Below, piece by piece: positions 17,517 through 25,765 of a stretch of DNA of 38,361 nt. How positions within the stretch are numbered: position 1 is the stretch's first letter; each line of letters begins with the position of its first letter. The notes under the pieces were generated by a model. The model searched no databases, was not told where the DNA came from, and saw only the letters and a list, made by a program, of their open reading frames with translations. The position numbers and the translations under genes were made by a program. The DNA is from Prosthecobacter debontii (GTDB lineage: Bacteria; Verrucomicrobiota; Verrucomicrobiia; Verrucomicrobiales; Akkermansiaceae): the NCBI GenBank assembly GCA_945873125.1, contig CAMCBV010000029.1, forward strand, positions 1-38,361, given 5' to 3'.

Positions 17517-18350
17517 ATGTGGATCGCACGCTCCAAAGCCGAACTTGAACAACAACTCGCCACTTCGCCGAGGCCTGTCGTTTTAGTACCTACCATGGGA
17601 GCCCTCCACCCCGGTCATGCAGCGCTGATCGACCTCGCTCGAAAACACGCAGGCCCTGATGGCGCGGTGCTGGTTTCCATTTTCGTCAATCCCATCCAGT
17701 TCGACAAACCCGCGGATCTTGAAAAATATCCGCGAACGGAAGATGCGGATCTGATCATCTGCAGAAACCATGGTGCAGATGGTGTTTTCATCCCTGATGC
17801 CGAAGATATGTATTTCGACAACCGGTCAATCACGGTTACCGAAACCCATCTCTCTAAGCATCTCTGCGGGGCAACCCGCCCGGGACATTTCGACGGGGTT
17901 TGCACGGTCGTCCTCAAACTTTTCAATCTAACCCATTGCGACGCAGCCGTATTTGGTGAAAAAGATTTTCAACAACTTGCCATCATAAGACGCATGGTTC
18001 GCGATCTAGATTTACGCGTTCAAATCATTCCCCACCCAACCCTGCGTGAAGCTGATGGCTTGGCGATGTCGTCACGCAATCGCCGCTTAACTCCGGAACA
18101 ACGCGCCGATGCATCGAGAATTCGAGAGGCCCTGACCCTAGCCGCTCAAAAACCATCTCCCTCGGAAATTTTGGTAACCGCCCGCGAAATCATCGAAGCT
18201 TCAAAGCTCACGAAAATCGATTATCTCGCTATTGTGGATGAGGAAAATTTGCAACCCACCGAACAAATCACACGGCCTTCCATTCTCGCTTGCGCGGTAT
18301 TTTACGGAGAAGTTCGCCTGATCGATCACATCCGTATCCCCAAGGCTTAG
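17517..18350 (+). CDS. panC: pantothenate synthetase
   Basis: 277 aa, normal for PanC, which joins pantoate and beta-alanine with ATP in vitamin B5 and coenzyme A synthesis. The nucleotidyltransferase motif VPTMGALHPGHAALI is at residues about 22-36, VSIFVNPIQF follows, and GEKDFQQLAIIRRMV and the KMSKS-like MSSRNRRL are present. It follows pgsA by 10 bp. It converges with the TPR gene, with 9 bp between the stops. Confidence 0.96.
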   Translation: MWIARSKAELEQQLATSPRPVVLVPTMGALHPGHAALIDLARKHAGPDGAVLVSIFVNPIQFDKPADLEKYPRTEDADLIICRNHGADGVFIPDAEDMYFDNRSITVTETHLSKHLCGATRPGHFDGVCTVVLKLFNLTHCDAAVFGEKDFQQLAIIRRMVRDLDLRVQIIPHPTLREADGLAMSSRNRRLTPEQRADASRIREALTLAAQKPSPSEILVTAREIIEASKLTKIDYLAIVDEENLQPTEQITRPSILACAVFYGEVRLIDHIRIPKA

Positions 18351-18359
18351 GAGGGGAAA

Positions 18360-19115
18360 TCAATTCCCCTCGCCTGATCCATCATCTCCACCGAAAAATC
18401 CTTTGATATAACCATACTCGATCATCGTATCTTGCCAAGGAGTCAGAATTTGTGGATTTTTGAAAATGCGGTTCGCGCGCGCCATCCATTTTTCCGCACC
18501 GTCGAGGTCCTTTTTATCAAAAGCGACCACAGCCTTCACATAATAGTGATATGGCGAATCATCTTGATAATCATATTTCTCCGCCAAAATCATCGCTTCT
18601 TGATCCAGCCCGAGCTTCTTTTTACATAGAAAAATTTTGAACTCGATCAGACGTGTTATCGCCGTTGCATTCGGAGGCATCAGTTTGAGCAGTTCTTGAA
18701 ACTTGTCGTGGGCCGATTGCCACTGCCGGCTCACAAACATACACTCCGCAACATTGAACTTCACACTGAGATTGTTCGGGCTGATTTCCAATGCCTTTTT
18801 GAAAGCGAGTTCCGCCTTATCAAAAATTCTCATTTCAACGTAACATGATCCTCTCAAATTCCAGACTTCCAGGCTGTTTGGAAAAATTTTTTCAGCCTCG
18901 TTCAGCGCTTCAAGCGTCTCAAACACGCGAACGCTTGAGAAATATCGCTGTGCATCGGTAAAAAACTTTGTGAACTGATTGCGCTTCTCTTCCGGAAGGT
19001 TTGAAAACTCACGCTGAGCGGCCGACAATTGATCAATCGACTTGTCAACAGGCTTGGGATTTTGCGCATGCAAAGCCGCTGAAAATACCAACGAAAGCAA
19101 AAAAAACCGTTTCAT
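18360..19115 (-). CDS. exported tetratricopeptide repeat protein
   Basis: About 251 aa from the ATG at 19115, which gives a clean signal peptide (MKRFFLLSLVFSAALHAQ); an upstream in-frame ATG at 19175 would hide it. TPR-like helices run through the middle: FETLEALNEAEKIFPNSLEVWNLRGSCYVE, then DKAELAFKKALEISPNNLSVKFNVAECM. It is probably a periplasmic protein-interaction scaffold. No specific partner is apparent. It is the last gene of the minus-strand cluster that starts at the small HTH-like gene. Confidence 0.8.
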   Translation of the reverse strand: MKRFFLLSLVFSAALHAQNPKPVDKSIDQLSAAQREFSNLPEEKRNQFTKFFTDAQRYFSSVRVFETLEALNEAEKIFPNSLEVWNLRGSCYVEMRIFDKAELAFKKALEISPNNLSVKFNVAECMFVSRQWQSAHDKFQELLKLMPPNATAITRLIEFKIFLCKKKLGLDQEAMILAEKYDYQDDSPYHYYVKAVVAFDKKDLDGAEKWMARANRIFKNPQILTPWQDTMIEYGYIKGFFGGDDGSGEGN

Positions 19116-19171
19116 GGGATATTGAAATAACGCTTGTGGATGAAAATGCAAAGTCAGAACCGCCTCACTCT

Positions 19172-19738
19172 TCATTTATCGGATTTTTTCCAAGCGATCA
19201 AAAGGAACAAGGCGGGCCGATTCGTCGATAGCAACTCATATTTTGCCAATCTGAAATTTCCCAATCCTCCCAAAAATTCCAAGACTTCGGCCGCCTCGTC
19301 ATCTCCACCCGGATGCCCGGGATAACAAATCACAGCGAGAACCCCTCCCTTTTTCAAAACGACCACCGATGCGGCAAGAGCCTGCAGGGTCGTTTCCGCC
19401 TGCGTGATCAATTCACGATCCGTGCCTGGCAAATATCCAAGATTGAAAACGATGGCTGTAGCCGAACCTCCTGCTGCGAGTTTTCCCATCTCGGCATGCG
19501 AGGTGCGATGCAGCTCAACGCGGCTTTCCAGCCCGCATTCCAACAGCCGCTGACGCGTCGCGGCGATTGCCTCCGCTTGAATATCGATAGCGATAACCTT
19601 TCCTCTATCGCCCACCGCTTCTGCCAAAAACGCCGTGTCATGACCATTCCCAGCGGTCGCATCCACCACGAGATCGCCCTTACGGATGACTTGGCGTAAA
19701 AGCACATGCAATAAATCGGTTGGGCACATCAGAAACAT
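19172..19738 (-). CDS. YtqB/MnmM-like SAM-dependent tRNA methyltransferase
   Basis: 188 aa class I methyltransferase of the rRNA_methylase (PF06962) type. The SAM-binding motif I VVDATAGNGHDTAFLAE is at about residues 24-40, motif II VIAIDIQ follows, and the family signature FNLGYLPGTDRE (about 98-109) replaces the usual motif IV. In Bacillus subtilis and relatives this family (YtqB, MnmM) methylates 5-aminomethyl(-2-thio)uridine at tRNA position 34 to the mnm5 form. Its ATG overlaps the stop of the upstream FAD oxidoreductase by one base (TGATG), so the two are translationally coupled. That pairing supports a tRNA wobble-modification role; the assignment is family-based. Confidence 0.82.
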   Translation of the reverse strand: MFLMCPTDLLHVLLRQVIRKGDLVVDATAGNGHDTAFLAEAVGDRGKVIAIDIQAEAIAATRQRLLECGLESRVELHRTSHAEMGKLAAGGSATAIVFNLGYLPGTDRELITQAETTLQALAASVVVLKKGGVLAVICYPGHPGGDDEAAEVLEFLGGLGNFRLAKYELLSTNRPALFLLIAWKKSDK

Positions 19739-20730
19739 CAGCTTGGAAATTCTTTTGAAGATTCGTAAACAAAACTGGCATCTGGCACAACCCCGTCACC
19801 TATCCAATCCGCCAGCATCTCCGCCATTTTCGGCGCATACAAAGAACCTTTCGATCCCAGCCCGTTGAAAATCCAATTTCCCGCGGCATTTTTCCCAATC
19901 AAGGGTTGGCTACGCCGCAAGATGGGTCGAATTCCAGCAACATGCTCCACCACTTGAAATTCATCGCCTCCCAGCTTTCTAGCAATTCCAATGATCCTTG
20001 CCAGCCCTGCATCGGTAGGGCGCTGATCGAGTTGGCTCCATTCGTAGGTCGAGCCCACACGGAACAAGCCCTGACCCAGAGGGATCAACCAACCACTCGC
20101 ACCCACTCTGATCAACTCCTCTGACCACTCGGCCCTGAGGGTCAGGATTTCTCCTTTCGCACAGCGATGCGGACCAAGCTGATTCCGCATCAATCCCTCT
20201 GCTCCATCGCAAAGAATCCGACTTGGGTCGGTCTTTTCCATATCCTCAACTCCCTCTTCCATGACTCCAAGCTCGAGGAAATGCCTGCGCGTCACATCGA
20301 GGAAAAGCCGGGTATCGAGCCAACCACCACCACGCAAAATCACCTGATGAATGAATCCCGCAGGTGTCGCCACATCGCGTTCGTGATCCAACCACCCACT
20401 CACCTCCGGCAGATCCAGCTTCGAGGAAATTTTTAACCACTCCTTCTCCGTTTCCGCCAAGCGCATCACTGGCAAGGGATGCCAAAGTTCAACCCCGAAT
20501 CTTTTCCCAAGCCGCTCGAAAAAATTGACCGCATGAGGATGAAAATCCTCAATCAACCAACTTGGCTGGAAGTTTTTTCCTGTGAGTGGATTGATCAAAC
20601 CCGCCGCCACGCGCGTGCTGCCACCTGTCCCCGGATCGACGATTTCGAAAGGAATTCCACGCTCCAAAAACGCCCATCCCAAACAACTGCCCGCCAATCC
20701 CTGACCTACGATTCGCCAAGGTTTGTTCAT
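19738..20730 (-). CDS. FAD-dependent oxidoreductase (DAO family), possible MnmC oxidoreductase-domain analogue
   Basis: About 330 aa from the ATG at 20730; an upstream GTG at 20745 is also possible. The dinucleotide-binding GQGLAG motif is at residues 9-14, and RVAAGLINPLTGK follows. Near the C-terminus VAGIRPILRRSQPLIG and NGLGSKGSLYAPKMAEML are typical of D-amino-acid-oxidase-fold enzymes such as glycine oxidase and the C-terminal half of MnmC. The 1-base overlap with a MnmM-like methyltransferase suggests it oxidatively removes the carboxymethyl group of cmnm5U to give nm5U, the step before methylation. A small-molecule amine oxidase is the alternative. Confidence 0.75.
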   Translation of the reverse strand: MNKPWRIVGQGLAGSCLGWAFLERGIPFEIVDPGTGGSTRVAAGLINPLTGKNFQPSWLIEDFHPHAVNFFERLGKRFGVELWHPLPVMRLAETEKEWLKISSKLDLPEVSGWLDHERDVATPAGFIHQVILRGGGWLDTRLFLDVTRRHFLELGVMEEGVEDMEKTDPSRILCDGAEGLMRNQLGPHRCAKGEILTLRAEWSEELIRVGASGWLIPLGQGLFRVGSTYEWSQLDQRPTDAGLARIIGIARKLGGDEFQVVEHVAGIRPILRRSQPLIGKNAAGNWIFNGLGSKGSLYAPKMAEMLADWIGDGVVPDASFVYESSKEFPS

Positions 20731-20765
20731 CGCATTTGTGGGCACGAAATTTGAAATCGATTGAC

Positions 20766-21101
20766 TCAGGACTTCGGATGGAGCGACTGAATCATCGCTT
20801 CATTCGGATCCACTTTAGCCGGGTTATAATCCTTCGCGTATGAGAAAATGTCCTTATGGAGGTATTCCACAAAGGTCTCCTTATTCTCTTTCGAGAGCCG
20901 GTTCCATATCGCAATATTCAACGACCGCGCCACTTTCATCATCATTTTCAAGGTCAACCGCCGCCCAGCCTTGGCACGCTGGATCTGCTTGTGGGTCAAT
21001 TGCTCCGGAGAATCCTCTACCAAGTCATGATTCGTCACCTGCCAGCGATGCATGATTCCATCAAGTGGTTGAATCCCCAGGTCGCGCTCTTCTTGTTCCA
21101 T
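20766..21101 (-). CDS. small protein with HTH-like segment
   Basis: 111 aa, highly charged. The middle (about residues 33-65), LTHKQIQRAKAGRRLTLKMM followed by MKVARSLNIAIW, has the spacing of a XRE/Cro-type helix-turn-helix. The flanks are acidic. I cannot name a family. It reads first in the cluster with the FAD oxidoreductase (35 bp gap) and methyltransferase, so it could be a regulator or an accessory protein. There is no signal peptide. Confidence 0.6.
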   Translation of the reverse strand: MEQEERDLGIQPLDGIMHRWQVTNHDLVEDSPEQLTHKQIQRAKAGRRLTLKMMMKVARSLNIAIWNRLSKENKETFVEYLHKDIFSYAKDYNPAKVDPNEAMIQSLHPKS

Positions 21102-21236
21102 ACCCGGAGCATGTCCCCATTTCTCCCATGATCAATATTGAACATCAGCCAAATGAGAAAAAATTGCCGACTCTATCCCTGCTATCTCGACGGTCATTCC
21201 AACTGGTGAAACCCACATAACCCTTTGAAAATGAAA

Positions 21237-21323
21237 TGGTGCGCGCGACAGGACTCGAACCTGAACAGGGTTGCCCCTACTAGAACCTGAATCTAGCGCG
21301 TCTACCAATTCCGCCACGCGCGC
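21237..21323 (-). tRNA. tRNA-Leu(CAG)
   Basis: 87 nt including an encoded CCA. The acceptor GCGCGCG pairs with CGCGCGC. The D arm is GCGGAATTGGTAGACGC. The anticodon stem CTAGA/TCTAG closes loop TTCAGGT with anticodon CAG. A long variable arm (AGGGGCAACCCT) marks a class II tRNA, and the T loop is TTCGAGT. The T stem has one T-T mismatch. It decodes CUG leucine codons. Confidence 0.97.
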
Positions 21324-21381
21324 ACTTAGTCCAGCCCTTTGACTGGGCGGAAAAACAAACATGCTGCCGGAAACTTGGCAA

Positions 21382-21843
21382 TCACCATTTTCTTCGCGGC
21401 TTGAAATTTCCAAAAACATTTTCAATTCGGCACACCTTGGGGATCTTTCCCTCAGAAACCTCCACCTCAATCACATCAAACCGCCATGGCACTTCACGCG
21501 TCCCTAGACGCCGCAGCCATTCATTGGCCCCGCGTTGGATGAGTGCCTGCTTCTTGCGATTCACCGCCGCCAGACCACGCATCACTGAGTCTTTCCGACG
21601 GGTTTTGACCTCTGTGAATAAAATCCGGTCCTTATCCCTCGCCACGACATCGACCTCTCCGCCCTTCCGCCCCTTGAAATTCCTGGCAAGCACTTTGCAG
21701 TTGTTGGCCCGCAACCAATCAACCGCGACTTTTTCACCATAGTCACCCATCCATTTACGAGCACCCGATGGCCCGCTGTTAGATCGGTAGGGAGAGTTGA
21801 GATACCGGCTGAAACGACCGACGATGATAGCGACAAGGCCCAT
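21382..21843 (-). CDS. yraN: YraN/UPF0102 family nuclease-fold protein
   Basis: 153 aa with the PD-(D/E)XK-like core of UPF0102: GEKVAVDWLRANNCKVLARN, then GGEVDVVARDKDRILFTEVKTRR, and a late WRFDVIEVE. Its first 65 bases overlap the 3' end of rnhB in another frame, and the rnhB-yraN order is a familiar arrangement. The function of the family is unsettled; a nuclease linked to recombination or Holliday-junction processing has been proposed. An internal Met at residue 32 (MGDYGEK) matches the usual family start, so the true start may be there. Confidence 0.85.
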   Translation of the reverse strand: MGLVAIIVGRFSRYLNSPYRSNSGPSGARKWMGDYGEKVAVDWLRANNCKVLARNFKGRKGGEVDVVARDKDRILFTEVKTRRKDSVMRGLAAVNRKKQALIQRGANEWLRRLGTREVPWRFDVIEVEVSEGKIPKVCRIENVFGNFKPRRKW

Positions 21844-22393
21844 GATTTTTAAGTGCTTCGAGGTGCTCCCGTGTACCGTAACCTTGATGGCGTTCGAAAC
21901 CGTAGAGGGGGAATTCTTTGGAGATCATTTCCATAATTCGGTCTCTTGTCACCTTCGCAATCACACTCGCCGCCGCGATGGATAAAGATAGCCCGTCGCC
22001 CTTCACCAACGCCTCATGAGGCATGGACAAACCTTTCACCGGCAGCCCATCGATCAGCGCGATATCGGGTCGGATTTTTAACGCGTCCAGTGCCAAGCCC
22101 ATCGCGCGATGCGTGGCTCGCAGAATGTTGATCCGGTCAATCTCATCCGCCTCAACCAGGGCCACCGCCCACACCACTTCGGGATGAGTGGTAATTTCCT
22201 CATAGAGCAAATCGCGTTTTTTCTTCGAGAGCTTTTTCGAATCGTCCAGCAAGGGACAGGAAAAGATCCTCGGCAAAATCACCGCCGCCGCCGCTACCGG
22301 TCCAGCCAAAGGCCCACGCCCCGCCTCGTCGACCCCCGCGACTTTCGCAAAGCCACGCGCAACCAGCCCATCCTCATATAAAAAATCCGGCAT
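21779..22393 (-). CDS. rnhB: ribonuclease HII
   Basis: About 204 aa from the ATG at 22393 (an alternative ATG is at 22411). It removes ribonucleotides from DNA and RNA-DNA hybrids. VAGVDEAGRGPLAGPV carries the DEAGRG catalytic motif, and DDSKKLSKKKRDLL, ALIDGLPVKG and IAAASVIAKVTRDRIM follow. The C-terminus FPLYGFERHQGYGTREHLEAL is also standard. It heads the minus-strand run and diverges from the amino-sugar operon. Confidence 0.95.
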   Translation of the reverse strand: MPDFLYEDGLVARGFAKVAGVDEAGRGPLAGPVAAAAVILPRIFSCPLLDDSKKLSKKKRDLLYEEITTHPEVVWAVALVEADEIDRINILRATHRAMGLALDALKIRPDIALIDGLPVKGLSMPHEALVKGDGLSLSIAAASVIAKVTRDRIMEMISKEFPLYGFERHQGYGTREHLEALKNHGPCRYHRRSFQPVSQLSLPI

Positions 22394-22478
22394 AAAGACC
22401 CCGCACTTCAATCCACAATGCCAATGACATAAAGACTAAACTCATCCCCCACCTTGAAACGGCGAACATACCAAGATT

Positions 22479-22600
22479 TATTTAACCCCGAATTTCCCGA
22501 ATATCACGAATGCAAATATGGATTGGAATCGAACCTATACTTAAGGATCATACGGCTCTGAAAAATTCGTGCCATTCGGAAAATTCGTGGTTAAACGTCT
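22479..22600. repeat. CACGAAT inverted-repeat element (copy A4)
   Basis: The left arm (about 22481-22512) is TTTAACCCCGAATTTCCCGA-like and the right arm (about 22564-22597) ends AAAATTCGTGGTTAAACG, in inverted orientation around a centre of about 50 bp. It lies in the gap of roughly 357 bp between rnhB and the divergent ROK-like gene. The same gap also holds a duplicated TCTTATGTCT (about 22645-22675) and a 17-bp palindrome. Confidence 0.78.
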
Positions 22601-22714
22601 TCCTTTGCCGTCATTCCCAGCGATTTTCATCCACGCTTCTTGTATCTTATGTCTCAAAGTCTTATGTCTTTCCCAATTGTTTTATTGCGAAAGCCTTCTT
22701 CCTCCTCATAAATC

Positions 22715-22731
22715 ACCTGCGTCACGCAGGT
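22715..22731. promoter_or_regulatory. perfect palindrome upstream of the amino-sugar operon
   Basis: ACCTGCGTCACGCAGGT is a perfect 8-bp inverted repeat around a single C, 19 bp before the ATG of the ROK-like gene. It could be a repressor operator or a short mRNA hairpin near the ribosome-binding site. Confidence 0.4.
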
Positions 22732-22750
22732 TCCATCACGCCATTTTCTC

Positions 22751-24133
22751 ATGCCGAAATCATCACCCCTCCCTCTGATCTCCGCTCCTCTTGATCCCGG
22801 CTTCAAACCTGCGATCCTATTTAACTGCGAGTATCAAAAAAATCTCCATGGCACGAAAAACCGCGTTCCTCTGGTTTTGGGTTTAGAGCGCGAAAACGGC
22901 CTGATCTCCCGTTTCGAAACTTTCGTTTCATCAAACGCCGATCCCGAAACGCTTTTCTATGTGGAGCGTATCGTAAAATTTCTCATCTGGTCACGCGGTG
23001 GCTGGAAGCTCCACTTCGGCGGACCGAAGGTAATCGGCGAGGCAATCCAGAAGATTTATTCATCAAGAGGCGCGCGTAAGTTCGACTGCAAGATGATGGC
23101 GCTGGCTTATGGACATGAATTCAAAGTCCATCTAACAAGCGCTGCCAAAGTTCCTGCCGCGAAAGACATGGAAGTTGCCGCCGGCGGCCACCTTAAGGGA
23201 TGCCGCATTGGTTTCGATCTTGGTGCCAGCGACTACAAAGTCTCCGCCGTAATCGATGGTGAGGCCGTGTTCACCGCGGAAACTCCGTGGGATCCAAAAA
23301 ACCAGAGCAATCCGGAATACCATTACCATCACCTCTCCTCCGCTCTGCATCGCGCCGCCGCATGCATGCCTCGGGTCGATGCGATCGGTGGCAGCTCCGC
23401 GGGCATTATCGTCGACAACGAAATCCGTGTCGCTTCCCTGCTCCGCTCGATTCCGAAAAAACATTTCGCCACCGCCGCAGCGGTCTTCAAACGCATCGCC
23501 AAGGAATGGAACGTGCCCCTTGTCACCATGAACGATGGTGATGTCACCGCTTTGGCTGGGGCGATGTCTCTAAAAGAAAAAGGCATGTTGGGCGTTGCTA
23601 TGGGCTCCAGCGAAGCCGTGGGCTTCATGGACAAACGCGGACGCATCCTCGGCTGGCTCAATGAACTCGCCTTCGCCCCAGTGGATTACAACACGAAAGC
23701 CCCCGCCGATGAATGGTCCGGTGACTTCGGGGTCGGTGCCTTGTATTTCTCCCAACAAGCCGTCAACAAACTCCTACCCGCCGCGAAAATCAAACTTCCC
23801 ACAAAAATGGACCTGCCTGAGCGACTCGTTGAGGTTCAAAAACTCATGCTTGCCGGAGACGAGCGTGCCGCGAAAATCTACGAGACGATCGGCGTCTATC
23901 TCGGCTACACGATCCCGCACTATCTGGATTTCTACGATTTCGACCACATGCTCATCCTCGGGCGCGTCACCACCGGCGAGGGCGGCGACATCGTCCTCAA
24001 GAAAGCGGCGGAAGTCATGAAACAAGACTTCCCGAAATCTGCGGATCAGATTCAAATCCACGTGCCCGATGAAAAAACACGTCGGGTCGGCCAAGCGGTT
24101 GCCGCCGCCAGCCTTCCAAAACTGAAAAAATAA
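22751..24133 (+). CDS. ROK-like sugar kinase homologue with N-terminal extension
   Basis: 460 aa. The ASKHA/ROK-type core starts near residue 148: GCRIGFDLGASDYKVSAVIDG is the phosphate-1 loop, IGGSSAGIIV follows, and VTMNDGDVTALAGAM contains the catalytic-type Asp. The usual ROK zinc motif CxCGxxGCxE is absent. The first 145 residues are an extension not typical of ROK kinases, which are about 300 aa. It is probably a kinase for an amino sugar or hexose, or a regulator derived from one; activity is inferred. A PIG-L deacetylase follows after 4 bp and nagB after that, which makes amino-sugar metabolism the likely setting. Confidence 0.7.
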   Translation: MPKSSPLPLISAPLDPGFKPAILFNCEYQKNLHGTKNRVPLVLGLERENGLISRFETFVSSNADPETLFYVERIVKFLIWSRGGWKLHFGGPKVIGEAIQKIYSSRGARKFDCKMMALAYGHEFKVHLTSAAKVPAAKDMEVAAGGHLKGCRIGFDLGASDYKVSAVIDGEAVFTAETPWDPKNQSNPEYHYHHLSSALHRAAACMPRVDAIGGSSAGIIVDNEIRVASLLRSIPKKHFATAAAVFKRIAKEWNVPLVTMNDGDVTALAGAMSLKEKGMLGVAMGSSEAVGFMDKRGRILGWLNELAFAPVDYNTKAPADEWSGDFGVGALYFSQQAVNKLLPAAKIKLPTKMDLPERLVEVQKLMLAGDERAAKIYETIGVYLGYTIPHYLDFYDFDHMLILGRVTTGEGGDIVLKKAAEVMKQDFPKSADQIQIHVPDEKTRRVGQAVAAASLPKLKK

Positions 24134-24137
24134 ACTC

Positions 24138-24989
24138 ATGCGGCTGCACCTACCCACAGCGGAAGTTTTCATCCCCGACCAAGCACCTATCCCAGAGGCC
24201 TTGGAGCGCATCACCCATCTCGGCATCGGTGCTCATCAGGATGATCTCGAATTCATGGCGTTTCACGGCATTCTGAAATGTTTCGCGAGCAATGATCTCT
24301 GGTTCGGAGGTGTAACGTGTTCTGATGGTGCGGGCAGTTCCCGCGTGGGCCCTTATGCGGCTTGCAGCGATGCGGAAATGATTTCCATTCGCCGTCAGGA
24401 ACAAAACACGGCAGCCATCATCGGAAATTACGGCGCAATGTTCCAACTCGACCATCCCAGCCGCTCCATCAAATCCTCAGCCGACACTTCACTCAAAGAG
24501 GATCTTTTCGCCATTCTCACCGCGACCCAGCCAGAGGTCGTTTACACTCACAACCCCGCTGACAAACACGACACTCATATCGGTGTCACCATCGCCGCCA
24601 TCCGCGCGATGCGCGAACTTCCACAGGATCAGCGCCCCAGCCAATTCATTGGCTGCGAGGTTTGGAGAAATCTCGATTGGTTGCCCGATGATGAAAAAAT
24701 CATCATGGATGTCAGTGGTCGCGATAACCTAGCTGCCGCAATCAATGGTGTCTTCGATTCACAAATCGCCGGCGGCAAACGCTACGACCTCGCCATTGCG
24801 GGTCGCCGCGCCGCGAACGCCACTTTTTTCGATTCACATTCCACAGATGCCGCCACGCAAGTCATCTTCGGTATCGATCTCACTCCCTTAATCGCGGATC
24901 CCACAACCGACATCGCGGATTTTATTTGCTCATTCATCGAGCGTTTCGAAAACGACGTCAGAAAAAAAATCACCCAGCAAATCGGATAA
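24138..24989 (+). CDS. PIG-L (LmbE) family deacetylase
   Basis: 283 aa. The metal-binding motif normally written HPDDE appears as GAHQDDLEF at about residues 31-39, keeping the His and the Asp pair. THNPADKHDTHIG supplies the second His region. PIG-L enzymes remove acetyl groups from N-acetylglucosamine conjugates. Its place between a ROK-like kinase and nagB (nagB starts 5 bp after its stop) suggests it deacetylates GlcNAc, its phosphate or a disaccharide. That would be a role otherwise filled by NagA, which has no homologue in this window. Substrate choice is inference. Confidence 0.82.
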   Translation: MRLHLPTAEVFIPDQAPIPEALERITHLGIGAHQDDLEFMAFHGILKCFASNDLWFGGVTCSDGAGSSRVGPYAACSDAEMISIRRQEQNTAAIIGNYGAMFQLDHPSRSIKSSADTSLKEDLFAILTATQPEVVYTHNPADKHDTHIGVTIAAIRAMRELPQDQRPSQFIGCEVWRNLDWLPDDEKIIMDVSGRDNLAAAINGVFDSQIAGGKRYDLAIAGRRAANATFFDSHSTDAATQVIFGIDLTPLIADPTTDIADFICSFIERFENDVRKKITQQIG

Positions 24990-24994
24990 CTTTC

Positions 24995-25765
24995 ATGGAA
25001 ATCATCATTCAAAACACCCCACAGGACGCAGCCGACATCGCCGCATCCATCATTGCAAAATTGTTGAATGAAAAACCCAACGCGGTATTAGGCCTTGCCA
25101 CAGGCAGCACTCCCCTGCCGCTATACAAACGCCTCGTCGAATTGAATCTCGATTGGAGCCAAGTCATCACTTTCAACCTCGATGAATACATCGGTCTGCC
25201 CCGCGATCACTCGCAGAGCTACCATACCTTCATGTGGGAAAATCTTTTTCGTCACACCAACATCCATCCCTCCAATGTATACATCCCTGATGGAAACACG
25301 GCGGATATCCCAAAATTCTGCGCCGACTACGAGGCACTCATCATCGAAAAAGGCGGCATCGATATCCAAGTGCTCGGCATCGGCACCGATGGCCATATCG
25401 GTTTCAACGAGCCGACCTCTTCACTCGCCTCCCGCACACGGATCAAAACCCTCACCCAACAAACGATCAGAGACAACGCGCGATTCTTTGGCACCGAGGA
25501 AGAAATCCCACACCATGTGATCACGATGGGAATCGGCACCATCATGGAAGCCCGCCAAAACATCCTCCTCGCATTCGGAGAAAACAAAGCCCAAGCCATC
25601 GCCGAAGCCGTTGAAGGCCCCATCCAAGCCATCAACCCCGCCACCGTCCTCCAAATGCACCCAAACGCAAAATTCTTCTTGGACATAAAATCCGCATCGC
25701 GATTGAAACGAAAAGAATACTACAACTGGGTTTATTCCAATAAACCGGAGTGGCAAAAATTTTAA
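24995..25765 (+). CDS. nagB: glucosamine-6-phosphate deaminase
   Basis: 256 aa from the ATG at 24995; an upstream ATG at 24926 lies within the preceding gene. It converts glucosamine-6-phosphate to fructose-6-phosphate and ammonia. Motifs: VLGLATGSTPLPLYKRLVE, FNLDEYIGL with the catalytic Asp, and GIGTDGHIGFNEP. A late GENKAQAIAEAVEGP is also conserved. It is the final gene of the three-gene operon. Confidence 0.93.
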   Translation: MEIIIQNTPQDAADIAASIIAKLLNEKPNAVLGLATGSTPLPLYKRLVELNLDWSQVITFNLDEYIGLPRDHSQSYHTFMWENLFRHTNIHPSNVYIPDGNTADIPKFCADYEALIIEKGGIDIQVLGIGTDGHIGFNEPTSSLASRTRIKTLTQQTIRDNARFFGTEEEIPHHVITMGIGTIMEARQNILLAFGENKAQAIAEAVEGPIQAINPATVLQMHPNAKFFLDIKSASRLKRKEYYNWVYSNKPEWQKF

